Below, piece after piece: positions 50,343 to 58,491 of a stretch of 64,000 nucleotides of DNA. The position numbers and the translations under genes are program-made. Position 1 is the stretch's first letter, and each line of letters begins with the position of its first letter. The DNA lies in assembly GCA_019637815.1 (NCBI GenBank), contig JAHBUZ010000007.1, positions 109,184 through 173,183 of the forward strand, in the 5' to 3' direction. Source of the stretch: Chloroflexota bacterium. GTDB taxonomy: Bacteria > Chloroflexota > Limnocylindria > Limnocylindrales > CSP1-4. Under the pieces are notes generated by a model, which had not been told where the DNA came from, ran no database searches, and saw only the letters and a program-made list of their open reading frames with translations.

Positions 50343-53300
50343 ATGCGTCGCATCCTGCTCCTCGTCGCCCTGACCTCGCTCGTCCTGAGCAGCACATCGG
50401 CGATCGCCCCGCCGACCACGGACGCGGCGTCCGCCCGCGCGCGCATCTCGATCCCGACCCGTGTCACGCGCGGTGTGCTGACACGTGTGCGCATCGACCT
50501 GCCCGCCAAGGTGGCTGCCCTGGACGGTCGGGTCATGGTCTCGGCGAAGGCCGCCGAGGTCATCGGCGTGGCCGTGCCCCGCAAGTCGATCAGCCTCATG
50601 CCGGTCGCCATCAAGAACGGCTATGCGTTCGGCGCCTATGGCCTGACGTCGGCGCGCGGCAGGACCATCGTGGATGTCATCCTGCTGCCCCACAAGTCGG
50701 GTCGCATCAACGTGCGCGTCCACATCGACTCGCTCGCCGACAAGAAGGGCAAGCGCATCAAGGCCAACTCCGTCGCCGGCCTCAAGTCGACCGGCACCCT
50801 GGGTGTCCAGGACGCATCGGCCAAGGCAGGCACCCGCAAGGGCTCGGTGGTCTTCGACACGAAGACGGCCAGCACCCGGTTCTCCGCACCGGCCGCGACC
50901 GGCCGCTTCTCCTCGACCCGGGCGGCGACCCGGCTCAAGAGCCTCGTGGGTACGCGCAACTTCTCGGTCCGGGACCAGGACTACGCCCGGGCCGCCTGGA
51001 CCCAGGCACGCGCCAAGTCACGCGTGTGTGACGCGGTGAGCTCGACCGACCCGAACGGCGATGGCTGCTCGGACATCGTGGACCTCCAGGCGATCTACGC
51101 CGCCAAGGGCACCGCCGCGACGACCCCGGCGCCCAAGGCCACGCCCAAGCCGACACCCAAGCCGACGCCCAAGGCCGTCAAGAAGCCGTCGACCACCACG
51201 ACCGGCACGAAGACCGACCCGGGCGAGCCGGAGCCCACCGCCAAGCCCGAGAAGACGACCAAGCCCGAGAAGACCGAGGCACCCGTCGAGGCGACCCCGG
51301 AGCCCGTCGAGGAGCCGGCCGACGAGACGTCACCGGAGGCCGCCCAGGGTGGCGGTGACGGTGCGAACGGTGGCAAGGGCGCGCGTGGCAAGGGCATCCG
51401 GGTCAGCGCCCGCTCGACGAGCAGCACGGCCGATGCGCCGGGCAAGACGTTCGTGGTCCGGAGCACGGCCGACACCGTGGACGCCAACCGCGGCGACGGC
51501 ATCTGCGCGGACAGCCAGGGTCGCTGCACCCTGCGGGCAGCCATCGGCGAGGCCGACTGGCTGGCCGGCGATGACCGCATCGAGTTCGACCTGCCCGGTG
51601 CCGCACCGGTGACCATCCAGATCACCAGCCGGCTGCCGTACATCACCTCCCGCAACGGCACCCTGACCATCGACGGCTACAGCCAGCCGGGCGCCCAGGT
51701 CAACACCGCGCAGTACGGCTCGAACGCCGTGCCCGGTGTCGAGATCCGGGGCAACGGCAACTCCGCCCGCGAGGTGGGCCTCATGATCACCAGCGGCGGC
51801 AACACCGTGCGCGGCCTGGTCATGAACAACATGTGGCGGAACATCTTCATCGACGGCCCCAACGCCACCGACAACCGCATCGTCGGCAACTGGCTGGGCT
51901 TCACGCGCACCGGCGCCAATGCGTCGGGTGGCAACTTCGCGCTCATCCTCAACACCGGCGCCCATCACAACCAGATCGGTGCGCCCGGCAACGCGAACCG
52001 CAACGTCATCGGCAACTACTCCCACGCCATCGAGAACTACGGCACGGGCGTGGACGGCAACGTGATCCAGAACAACCTGCTGTGCATCCGTCCGGGTGGC
52101 GGCACGGCGACCTGCGACGTGGCCATCGACCACAACTTCGGCCCCAAGGCATCGCTCATCGGTGGTGACGACCCGGGCGAGCGGAACGTGACCGGTCCCA
52201 CGCGGCTCCAGTCCATCGAGTTCTCCCACGGCTGGGACCAGGCGCTGCCCTGGGGCACCGACACCAAGACGACCTACCAGATCAACGACCACCGACTCAT
52301 CGGCAACTGGCTGGGCTTCCGGATGGACGGCACCTATGACGCCGCGTATCGCTCCGGCCTCAACCGGTCGTCCGCGGACAACGGCAACGGCGTGAACGTC
52401 TACGACGGCACCAACCGCAACCTCGTGCTGCGCAACCACATCGCGTCGGTGTACGACGGCGTCCAGATCATGGCCCCCAACGCGGTCGAGAACGAGGTGC
52501 GGGGCAACACCATCGGTGAGGCACCCAGTGGCGAGGCGGCCCCGCTCACGGGCTGGGGCGTCAAGATCCGCTGGGGCACCAAGCGCGACGTCATCAGCAA
52601 CAACACCATCCGCAACGCGGCGCTGGGCGGTGTGGGCCTGGTCCAGGACACGGTCTACAACATCCGCATCAGCCGCAACATCGTGACCGACACGAGCGGC
52701 CCGGCGATCTATCTCGCACCCCAGTCGGGCAACCCCACCAAGGGCGCCAACACGATGCTCCCGGCACCGGTCATCACCGCCGCGTCCACCGCCCAGGTCC
52801 GGGGCACCGGCATCAACGGTGCGACCGTGGAGGTCTTCCGTGCCTCGCGCGCTGCGGGCCAGTCCGGTCTGCCCGTCGAGTACCTCGGTGACACCACGGT
52901 CTCGGGCGGCACCTGGACGCTCAACGTCTCGGGCATCGACGCCGGGCAGCGGGTGACCGCGCTCCAGCGACGCCCCGATGACAACACCTCCGCCCTGGGC
53001 ATCAACGTCGCCGTCACCCAGGCGCCACAGCCGCCGCAGTCCGGCGACACGGTCGTCAGCGACGAGTTCGGTCGCACCGTCAGCTCCGGCTGGGGCACGG
53101 CCGACCAGGGCGGCGCGTGGTCGCTGACCGGCACCGCCGGGGACTTCTCGGTGGACGGATCCGCGGGCGTCATCTCGGTCGCGGCCGGCCAGTCACGGGA
53201 GGCCCGCATCGGGACGTCCGGCCAGGCCGATGTCGCGGTCATCGGCAACGTCACGCTCGCCACGCTGCCGGGCGGCGGCAACGCCTGGGCGTATGTCCTG

Positions 53301-53672
53301 GCACGTGCCAACGGGAACAACGCGTTCCGGGCCTCCATCCGGGTCGCCCCGAACGGACAGGTCCACGCCCAGCTCAAGAAGGCCATCAGCAACACCGAGT
53401 CGAACATCGGTCCGGAGGTCGCGGTGCCCGGTCTCGTCGTCACGGCGGGCAGTGGCATCTCGTTCCGCTTCCGCGTCGTCGGCTCGGAGCTCCGACTGCG
53501 CGTGTGGGCGACCAGCGCCAGCGAGCCGGATGGCTGGACGCTGACCGACACCGACTCGACGGCAGCCCTCCAGGGCGCCGGCAGCGCCGGTCTCCGTGCC
53601 TATGTCGGTGGTGGCGTGCCCAACGGGCCTCTCACCTTCCGGCTCGACGACTTCCGGGTCCGCCTTCCCTGA
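50343..53672 (+). CDS. Large secreted beta-helix protein with dockerin-like loop and CSLREA-type region
   Basis: 1109 residues. Signal peptide RRILLLVALTSLVLSSTSAIA. Residues ~35-225 resemble a cohesin-type beta sandwich (RISIPTRVTRGVLTRVRIDL, KSGRINVRVHIDSL). At ~230-257 is one dockerin-like calcium loop, DPNGDGCSDIVDLQAIY. A Pro/Lys/Thr linker (ATPKPTPKPTPKAV and later) covers ~260-360. Then FVVRSTADTVDANRGDG with CTLRAAIGEAD, the CSLREA signature, starts a right-handed beta-helix (~375-830) with many NxI/NxV turns (NRIVGNWLGF, NRNVIGNYS, NVIQNNLLC, NTIRNAALGG). After a Big-like domain comes a C-terminal concanavalin-like sandwich (~885-1109; DEFGRTVSSGWGTAD to FRLDDFRVRLP). Probably a surface adhesin or polysaccharide-binding protein. 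A strong hairpin follows. Confidence 0.88.
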   Translation: MRRILLLVALTSLVLSSTSAIAPPTTDAASARARISIPTRVTRGVLTRVRIDLPAKVAALDGRVMVSAKAAEVIGVAVPRKSISLMPVAIKNGYAFGAYGLTSARGRTIVDVILLPHKSGRINVRVHIDSLADKKGKRIKANSVAGLKSTGTLGVQDASAKAGTRKGSVVFDTKTASTRFSAPAATGRFSSTRAATRLKSLVGTRNFSVRDQDYARAAWTQARAKSRVCDAVSSTDPNGDGCSDIVDLQAIYAAKGTAATTPAPKATPKPTPKPTPKAVKKPSTTTTGTKTDPGEPEPTAKPEKTTKPEKTEAPVEATPEPVEEPADETSPEAAQGGGDGANGGKGARGKGIRVSARSTSSTADAPGKTFVVRSTADTVDANRGDGICADSQGRCTLRAAIGEADWLAGDDRIEFDLPGAAPVTIQITSRLPYITSRNGTLTIDGYSQPGAQVNTAQYGSNAVPGVEIRGNGNSAREVGLMITSGGNTVRGLVMNNMWRNIFIDGPNATDNRIVGNWLGFTRTGANASGGNFALILNTGAHHNQIGAPGNANRNVIGNYSHAIENYGTGVDGNVIQNNLLCIRPGGGTATCDVAIDHNFGPKASLIGGDDPGERNVTGPTRLQSIEFSHGWDQALPWGTDTKTTYQINDHRLIGNWLGFRMDGTYDAAYRSGLNRSSADNGNGVNVYDGTNRNLVLRNHIASVYDGVQIMAPNAVENEVRGNTIGEAPSGEAAPLTGWGVKIRWGTKRDVISNNTIRNAALGGVGLVQDTVYNIRISRNIVTDTSGPAIYLAPQSGNPTKGANTMLPAPVITAASTAQVRGTGINGATVEVFRASRAAGQSGLPVEYLGDTTVSGGTWTLNVSGIDAGQRVTALQRRPDDNTSALGINVAVTQAPQPPQSGDTVVSDEFGRTVSSGWGTADQGGAWSLTGTAGDFSVDGSAGVISVAAGQSREARIGTSGQADVAVIGNVTLATLPGGGNAWAYVLARANGNNAFRASIRVAPNGQVHAQLKKAISNTESNIGPEVAVPGLVVTAGSGISFRFRVVGSELRLRVWATSASEPDGWTLTDTDSTAALQGAGSAGLRAYVGGGVPNGPLTFRLDDFRVRLP

Positions 53673-53687
53673 TGCCGTGACACGCAC

Positions 53688-53720
53688 CGGGGCCGTGCCG
53701 GGATGACCGGCGCGGCCCCG
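53688..53720 (+). terminator. Strong terminator hairpin after the large secreted protein
   Basis: A 14-bp stem (53688-53701 with 53707-53720, one G-U pair) with loop GATGA, followed by TTCGTGTGT, 15 bp after the stop. It also lies at the 3' end of the convergent zinc-ribbon gene. Confidence 0.75.
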
Positions 53721-53747
53721 TTCGTGTGTCCGGCACCCTGGTCGTGA

Positions 53748-54158
53748 TCAGCGATGGCCCACCGACGCGGGTCGGTCCTGGGCTGCCTGGAAGTCGCTCA
53801 CGACGAGGATGCCGCCGTACAGCCCGAGGACCATCACGAGACCCAGGATGACCACCGTGCGGGCACGACCCACCATGGACATGGGTCGCATGGCGGACGA
53901 CGCCGCATCCGTGCTCCACTGCGTTCCCCGATACCGCTCCACGATGCTGCTCGTGGGTGCCGGCTCGGCCTTCGGGGGCGGCGCCAGGGGATCCCAGCGA
54001 CAGGCTGGGCAGATCCAGGTCTCGGTGTCCAGCTGCGTGTCGCAGTGCGGACAGAAATGCCAATCCACGACGGACATCCTCTCAGGACGGGAGCGGCGGA
54101 CGATGGGCGCCTCCGCTCGGGACCGAGGCGGGGACACCGTATCGCTCACCCGGGTCAT
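53748..54158 (-). CDS. Small zinc-ribbon protein with C-terminal membrane anchor
   Basis: 136 residues. A zinc ribbon FCPHCDTQLDTETWICPACRW with two CxxC pairs (~32-52), a Pro/Ser linker, and a C-terminal membrane helix (TVVILGLVMVLGLYGGILVV) with a short tail. The ATG at 54158 is used; ATG 54077, right before the ribbon, is an alternative with AGAGG directly abutting it. Function unknown. It is divergent from the HNH gene and shares with it an 8-bp inverted repeat. Confidence 0.72.
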   Translation of the reverse strand: MTRVSDTVSPPRSRAEAPIVRRSRPERMSVVDWHFCPHCDTQLDTETWICPACRWDPLAPPPKAEPAPTSSIVERYRGTQWSTDAASSAMRPMSMVGRARTVVILGLVMVLGLYGGILVVSDFQAAQDRPASVGHR

Positions 54159-54197
54159 GCTGCGATCCCCCCGGAGGTCACCCCCGGAGTGAGGTGC

Positions 54198-54217
54198 GTT
54201 CCGGTGCGTACCGGAAC
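54198..54217. repeat. 8-bp inverted repeat in the divergent zinc-ribbon/HNH region
   Basis: GTTCCGGT (54198-54205) and ACCGGAAC (54210-54217) flank GCGT. Perfect arms in a divergent promoter region suggest an operator. Confidence 0.45.
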
Positions 54218-54317
54218 GGGTGGGTGATCCGGTCCGCCGAGGGTCCGGTCCAGGCGCCTGCGACCCGGTGACCGGTGGCTGCCCGGCCGCCATCCCGACC
54301 CGGACCGTCGATCGCGA

Positions 54318-54323
54318 TAGGAT
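54318..54323 (+). promoter_or_regulatory. -10 box TAGGAT of the HNH/cca operon
   Basis: TAGGAT, ~43 nt before the GTG at 54366, which has its own GGGGAG ribosome binding site. Confidence 0.45.
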
Positions 54324-54365
54324 GCGGTGGGAGCCCGACCGAGTCCCGGCGGGCCCGGGGAGTTC

Positions 54366-54881
54366 GTGGAGAGCCTCGTCCTGCTGCTCAATGCGGATTA
54401 CGAACCCCTCAACGTCTGTGACGTGCGGAGGGCGTTCCGCCTCGTCTTCGGTCAGAAGGCTGAGGTGATCCACTACGACCACCACGACGTGCGCACCGCC
54501 CGTGCCGTGTACCGGGCACCGAGCGTCATCCGGCTCCAGCACCGCATCCGACGACCCCGTCCGCGGGTCCGCCTGACGCGTCGCGAGGTGTTCGCCCGGG
54601 ACCGCCACACCTGCCAGTACTGCGGTCGCCAGACGAACGACCTGACGCTCGACCACGTGCTGCCACGACATCGCGGTGGCGCGCACTCGTGGGAGAACCT
54701 CGTCGCGGCATGCCGGGAGTGCAACCATCGCAAGGGCGGCAAGCTCGTCACGGAGACCGGCATGCGGCTGCTGACGGCACCCCATGAGCCACGCTGTGAC
54801 GTCTACGCGCTGTTCACGCCGTACCTCACCGACCCACGCAACGAACCCTGGCGGGACTACCTGTTCCTGTCGGTCGGCTGA
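54366..54881 (+). CDS. HNH endonuclease
   Basis: 171 residues. The GTG at 54366 has GGGGAG 3-8 nt upstream and begins the family's typical VLLLNADYEPLNVCDVRRAF. The HNH/zinc core has Cys83/Cys86 in HTCQYCGRQ, Asp96-His97 in LTLDHVLPRHRGG, and Cys116/Cys119 with His121 in CRECNHRKGGK. This family is common as a chromosomal, stand-alone HNH nuclease in Chloroflexota, Actinomycetota and cyanobacteria; its substrate is not defined. The cca gene follows after 14 bp. Confidence 0.92.
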   Translation: MESLVLLLNADYEPLNVCDVRRAFRLVFGQKAEVIHYDHHDVRTARAVYRAPSVIRLQHRIRRPRPRVRLTRREVFARDRHTCQYCGRQTNDLTLDHVLPRHRGGAHSWENLVAACRECNHRKGGKLVTETGMRLLTAPHEPRCDVYALFTPYLTDPRNEPWRDYLFLSVG

Positions 54882-54895
54882 CGGCCACCCGTCCG

Positions 54896-56311
54896 ATGCG
54901 ACCGGTCGACCCCACGACCCTGGGTGTGCCTGACGACGCGCGGCAGGTGCTGGACACGCTGTGGCGCCACGGCCACGCCGCGTACGCGGTGGGCGGCGGC
55001 GTGCGTGACCAGCTCATCGGGCGGGCGGCGCATGACGTGGACATCGCGACCGATGCGACCCCCGACCGACTGCTGACGCTGTTCCCGGACGGGCACCTCC
55101 TGGGGGTCTACGGCACGGTCGACATCGATGGCATCCAGGTGACCACCTTCCGCCGCGACCATCGCTATGCCGACCACCGCCGTCCGGACGAGGTGACCTG
55201 GTCCCTGGACCTCGCGGAGGACCTGGCCCGGCGGGACTTCACCATCAACGCGCTCGCGTGGGGACGCGCTGCCGGCGAGACCGGACCGCCCCATCTCGTC
55301 GATCCGACCGGCGGCCTCGAGGACCTGCGCTCCGGGGTGCTGCGGGCCGTCGGTGACCCGGACGCGCGCTTCGATGAGGACGTGCTACGGATCCTCCGTG
55401 GCGCCCGGTTCGCGGCCACCCTGGACCTGGAGGTCGATCCGCCGACGCTCGCCGCGATGACGCGTCACGGCGGGGATGTCGCCTACCTCTCGACCGAGCG
55501 CATCGGCCAGGAGCTGCACCGGATGCTGGACCTGCCACGTCCGTCCGATGCGTTCCGGCTCCTGATGGCCATCGGCGCGCTCGCTGTCGCGCTGCCGGAG
55601 GTGGCCGACCAGCGGGGCGTGACGCAGGCCAAGATCCCGGGCGACGACCTGTTCGACCACAGCATGCGCACGATGGATGCCGCCGCCGCGATGCCCGAGC
55701 GGAGCCCCGAGCTGGTGATGGCCGGGCTGCTCCACGACATCGGCAAACCGGCGACCGCCGCCGGTGGTCGGTACCTGGGCCACGCGGAGGTGGGTGCCCG
55801 CATGGCACGCGAGGCGCTCCGACGGCTGCACACGCCGACCCCCGTGGTCGCGCGCACCGAACGGCTCATCGCCCACCACATGTTCCAGTACCGGTCGAGC
55901 TGGACCGACGCCGCGGTCCGTCGGTTCCTGCGCCGCACCGGCGCGGACCTCGTGGATGACCTGCTGCGCCTGCGCCAGGCGGACAACACGGGCAGTGGCG
56001 TGCCTGCCGACGCGACCGGTGTGGTGGAGCTGCGCGAGCGGATCCGCGGCCAGCTCGCGGCCGGGGTGCCCCTCGAGCTGGGCGCCCTCGCGGTCGACGG
56101 ACGCGACCTGCTGGAGGCCACCGGCCGACCTGCCGGGCCGTGGGTGGGGGTGCTCCTCGAGCGACTGCTGGGCTCGGTCGTCAACGATCCGGAGCGCAAC
56201 CGCCGGGACGTGCTCCTGGGCGACGTGCGGCGCTGGGCCGCGGCACCGGGGTCACCGGTCCCGGGCATGGCCGCGCCGCATCAGGGCGGTCCTGATAGCC
56301 TCGCTCCGTGA
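54896..56311 (+). CDS. cca: CCA tRNA nucleotidyltransferase with HD domain
   Basis: 471 residues. Class II polymerase-beta superfamily head: AVGGGVRDQLIG, catalytic Asp47 and Asp49 in HDVDIATD, EDLARRDFTINALAW and RFDEDVLRILRGARFAA. An HD-type domain follows (LLHDIGKPATAAGG), as in bacterial long-form CCA-adding enzymes. It adds or repairs CCA at tRNA 3' ends. The stop overlaps the next gene's GTG (GTGA). C-terminal ~30 residues are Pro/Gly-rich. Confidence 0.95.
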   Translation: MRPVDPTTLGVPDDARQVLDTLWRHGHAAYAVGGGVRDQLIGRAAHDVDIATDATPDRLLTLFPDGHLLGVYGTVDIDGIQVTTFRRDHRYADHRRPDEVTWSLDLAEDLARRDFTINALAWGRAAGETGPPHLVDPTGGLEDLRSGVLRAVGDPDARFDEDVLRILRGARFAATLDLEVDPPTLAAMTRHGGDVAYLSTERIGQELHRMLDLPRPSDAFRLLMAIGALAVALPEVADQRGVTQAKIPGDDLFDHSMRTMDAAAAMPERSPELVMAGLLHDIGKPATAAGGRYLGHAEVGARMAREALRRLHTPTPVVARTERLIAHHMFQYRSSWTDAAVRRFLRRTGADLVDDLLRLRQADNTGSGVPADATGVVELRERIRGQLAAGVPLELGALAVDGRDLLEATGRPAGPWVGVLLERLLGSVVNDPERNRRDVLLGDVRRWAAAPGSPVPGMAAPHQGGPDSLAP

Positions 56312-56739
56312 TCGAGCTGCTGCTCCAGGCCGATCGCCTGCTCACGGTGGACATGGTCGACCAGGCGGAGGCCATCTATCGCACGGTCGCGGAGCAGGAT
56401 CCGCGCAACGCCATCGCGCTGGTGGGGCTGGCACGCTGCGCCCTTGCGCGCGGTGAGGACCAGGAGGCATATCGGTTGGCGGCACGCGCCCACGAGATCG
56501 ACCCGGAGGACGACATGGCCCGCCGCATGACCCTGCGCATGGCAGAGGTGCTCACGTATCGCGGTGAGGTGGTGGACCCGCCCTCGCCGTGGAGTGGCAC
56601 GTCCTCGGGGAGTGGCACCTCCTCGGGGCGTGGCGGGGCCGCGCCGAGTGGCACGTCGTCGGGAAGCGGCGCATCCCCAGGGAGTGGCGGCACCCGATCC
56701 ACCTCCCGCTCGTGGCTCGATCGGGTCCGCGGTCGATGA
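56308..56739 (+). CDS. Small TPR-like protein with Gly/Ser tail
   Basis: 143 residues. The first ~90 residues form two to three TPR-like helices: LLTVDMVDQAEAIYRTVAEQDPRNAIALVGLARCALARG and EAYRLAARAHEIDPEDDMARR regions. The C-terminal ~50 residues are imperfect GTSSGSG/SGRGG repeats ending in RSWLDRVRGR. Its GTG overlaps the cca stop (GTGA), and its own stop overlaps the galE-like start (ATGA). TPR proteins mediate protein-protein contacts; no partner is evident. Confidence 0.82.
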   Translation: MIELLLQADRLLTVDMVDQAEAIYRTVAEQDPRNAIALVGLARCALARGEDQEAYRLAARAHEIDPEDDMARRMTLRMAEVLTYRGEVVDPPSPWSGTSSGSGTSSGRGGAAPSGTSSGSGASPGSGGTRSTSRSWLDRVRGR

Positions 56740-57728
56740 GCGGCCCGGCGTCCATGCGCGTCCTCGTCACCGGCGGCGCCGGATACGTCGGCAGCGTCTC
56801 GGTGGAGCGGCTCACGGCCGCGGGCCACAGGGTGACCGTCCTGGACACGCTCGTGACCGGACACCGCGAGCTGGTGCCGGACGGCGTGACCTTCATCGAC
56901 GGCAGCTTCGGCGACGGGGAGCTCGTGGCACACGTGCTGCGTGACCAGGGCATCGAGGCCGTGCTCCACTGCGCCGCTCGCTCGCTGGTCGGCGAATCGA
57001 TGCGTGACCCGGCGCTCTACTACCGCGAGAACGTGGTCGGTGGCATCACGTTCCTCGACCAGCTGCGCGCCGCGGGGGTGGACCGGATCGTGCTCTCCTC
57101 CACGGCCGCGGTGTACGGCACGCCCGGGTCGGTGCCCATCCGGGAGACCGATCCCATGCACCCGGTCAACCCGTATGGGGCGAGCAAGCTCGCCTTCGAG
57201 GGCGCGATGCGCTGGTATGGCGTGTATGGCCTGCGCTCCATCGCGACGCGCTACTTCAACGTGGCGGGCGCCAGCGACCGATCGGGCGAGGACCACGAGC
57301 CGGAGACCCATCTCATCCCGAACCTGCTGCGGGCGGTGCGCACGGGCGAGCCGGTCACCCTCTTCGGCGATGACTATCCGACACCGGACGGCACGCCCAT
57401 CCGGGACTACATCCATGTCCTGGATCTCGCGGATGCGCACCTCGCGGCGCTCGAGTGGACCGCTCGTCAGCCGCCGGGGACCGCGGAGGCGTGCAACCTC
57501 GGCTCCGGCGGTGGCTTCAGCGTCCGGGAGGTCCTGGCCGCGACCGAGCGGGTCACCGGCCGTCCCGTGCCCCACGTCATCGGACCACGTCGTGCGGGGG
57601 ATCCGCCGGTGCTCGTGGCAGCCATCGACCGGGCCCACGAGGTCCTCGGCTGGACACCCGCGCGCGGCACGCTGGACGAGATGATCGGCTCCGCCTGGGC
57701 CTGGGAACAGGCACGCGGCGGCACCTGA
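56736..57728 (+). CDS. galE: UDP-glucose 4-epimerase (GalE family)
   Basis: 330 residues. Extended short-chain dehydrogenase: NAD motif VTGGAGYVGS (11-20), catalytic Ser in LSSTAAVYG, Tyr147 and Lys151 in NPYGASKLAFE, and GalE-typical RYFNVAGAS, GEDHEPETHLIPN, DYPTPDGTPIRDYIHV and NLGSGGGFSV. Interconverts UDP-glucose and UDP-galactose and supplies sugars for the glycosyltransferases. ATG 56736 overlaps the TPR gene stop (ATGA); ATG 56754 is possible. Confidence 0.95.
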   Translation: MSGPASMRVLVTGGAGYVGSVSVERLTAAGHRVTVLDTLVTGHRELVPDGVTFIDGSFGDGELVAHVLRDQGIEAVLHCAARSLVGESMRDPALYYRENVVGGITFLDQLRAAGVDRIVLSSTAAVYGTPGSVPIRETDPMHPVNPYGASKLAFEGAMRWYGVYGLRSIATRYFNVAGASDRSGEDHEPETHLIPNLLRAVRTGEPVTLFGDDYPTPDGTPIRDYIHVLDLADAHLAALEWTARQPPGTAEACNLGSGGGFSVREVLAATERVTGRPVPHVIGPRRAGDPPVLVAAIDRAHEVLGWTPARGTLDEMIGSAWAWEQARGGT

Positions 57729-57747
57729 CCGGGGGAGCGACGGACGC

Positions 57748-57776
57748 TTGCTCGAACCGCCATATATGGCTATGCT
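57748..57776 (+). promoter_or_regulatory. Leaderless promoter of the second RHH/PIN pair (TTGCTC-17-TATGCT-6-ATG)
   Basis: -35 TTGCTC (57748-57753), a 17-bp spacer, -10 TATGCT (57771-57776), then 6 nt to the ATG at 57783. The spacer contains CCATATATGG (57760-57769), a perfect palindrome and probable antitoxin operator. Confidence 0.65.
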
Positions 57777-57782
57777 TCGCTC

Positions 57783-58094
57783 ATGAAGCGGACGACCCTG
57801 ATGGTGGATGAGGGCACGTACGCGGAGCTGGAATCGCTGGCGCGTCGTGACGGCGTGTCCACGGGGCACCTCATCCGGGAGGCGATGGCGTCATACCTCA
57901 CGGACCGGGAGCGTCAGGAGGCCGCGGGACCGCCGAACCCGCTCCCGTCGTTCGTTGGTGCCGTGGACGACCCGGACATGCAGGGCGCCGATGTCGAGGA
58001 GTTCCTGGCGGCCTGGATGCCCATCCACGAAGCGGGTGAGCGCAATGGTCCCTGGGCGCAGGACGGTCAGGATGACGATGCCGGTCGTCCTTGA
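57783..58094 (+). CDS. CopG/RHH family antitoxin
   Basis: 103 residues. N-terminal KRTTLMVDEGTYAELESLARRDGVSTGHLIREAMASYL is a ribbon-helix-helix DNA-binding domain; the acidic C-terminus (~60-103) would bind the toxin. It overlaps the PIN gene by 23 bp. Leaderless start 6 nt after a -10 box; a palindrome CCATATATGG between -35 and -10 is the likely autoregulatory site. Confidence 0.9.
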   Translation: MKRTTLMVDEGTYAELESLARRDGVSTGHLIREAMASYLTDRERQEAAGPPNPLPSFVGAVDDPDMQGADVEEFLAAWMPIHEAGERNGPWAQDGQDDDAGRP

Positions 58095-58491
58095 CACGAG
58101 CGCGGTGATCGCCGTGTTCAACCGCGGCGACCGCGCGCATGCGGCGACCGTGCAGGCGCTCGCCACGGAGCGGGCAGCGATCCACCTCCCGCAGTCCGTG
58201 GTCACCGAGTCCGGTCTGCGCATCAGTGCCACGTGGTCGGCCGACCGGGTCGCCACACTGATCCGGGGCATCACTTCCAGCACCTGGCGCACGGAGTGCC
58301 TCTCCGACCAGGACCTCGAGCGGACCGCGGAGATCCTCGCCACCTATGCGGACTCCCGCATCGACCTCGTGGACGCCTCGGTGGTCGCGGTCGCGGAACG
58401 CCTCCGCGCGACGCGCATCTACACCCTGGACCGGCGCGACTTCGGTATCGTCCGGCCGCGCCATGTGGACGCCTTCGAGCTCCTGCCCTGA
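58072..58491 (+). CDS. PIN-domain toxin (VapC-like)
   Basis: 139 residues. Metal-site acids: Asp8 in VVLDTSAVIAVFN, Glu in SVVTESGLRIS, Asp in SRIDLVDASVVAVAE and Asp in IYTLDRRDFGIVRP. The IVRPRHVDAFELLP C-terminus is typical for VapC/PIN toxins. It starts inside the antitoxin gene at ATG 58072 (ATG 58078 possible). Its TGA shares a base with the next gene's ATG. Confidence 0.91.
   Translation: MTMPVVLDTSAVIAVFNRGDRAHAATVQALATERAAIHLPQSVVTESGLRISATWSADRVATLIRGITSSTWRTECLSDQDLERTAEILATYADSRIDLVDASVVAVAERLRATRIYTLDRRDFGIVRPRHVDAFELLP

Noticed and set aside
56296..56301. TAGCCT 6 nt before the TPR gene GTG as another leaderless promoter
   Set aside because: The GTG overlaps the cca stop (GTGA), so translational coupling explains the start; the box may be chance.
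56580..56700. GTSSGSG-coding repeats as a DNA repeat element
   Set aside because: They are in frame inside the TPR-like gene and explained as its low-complexity tail.
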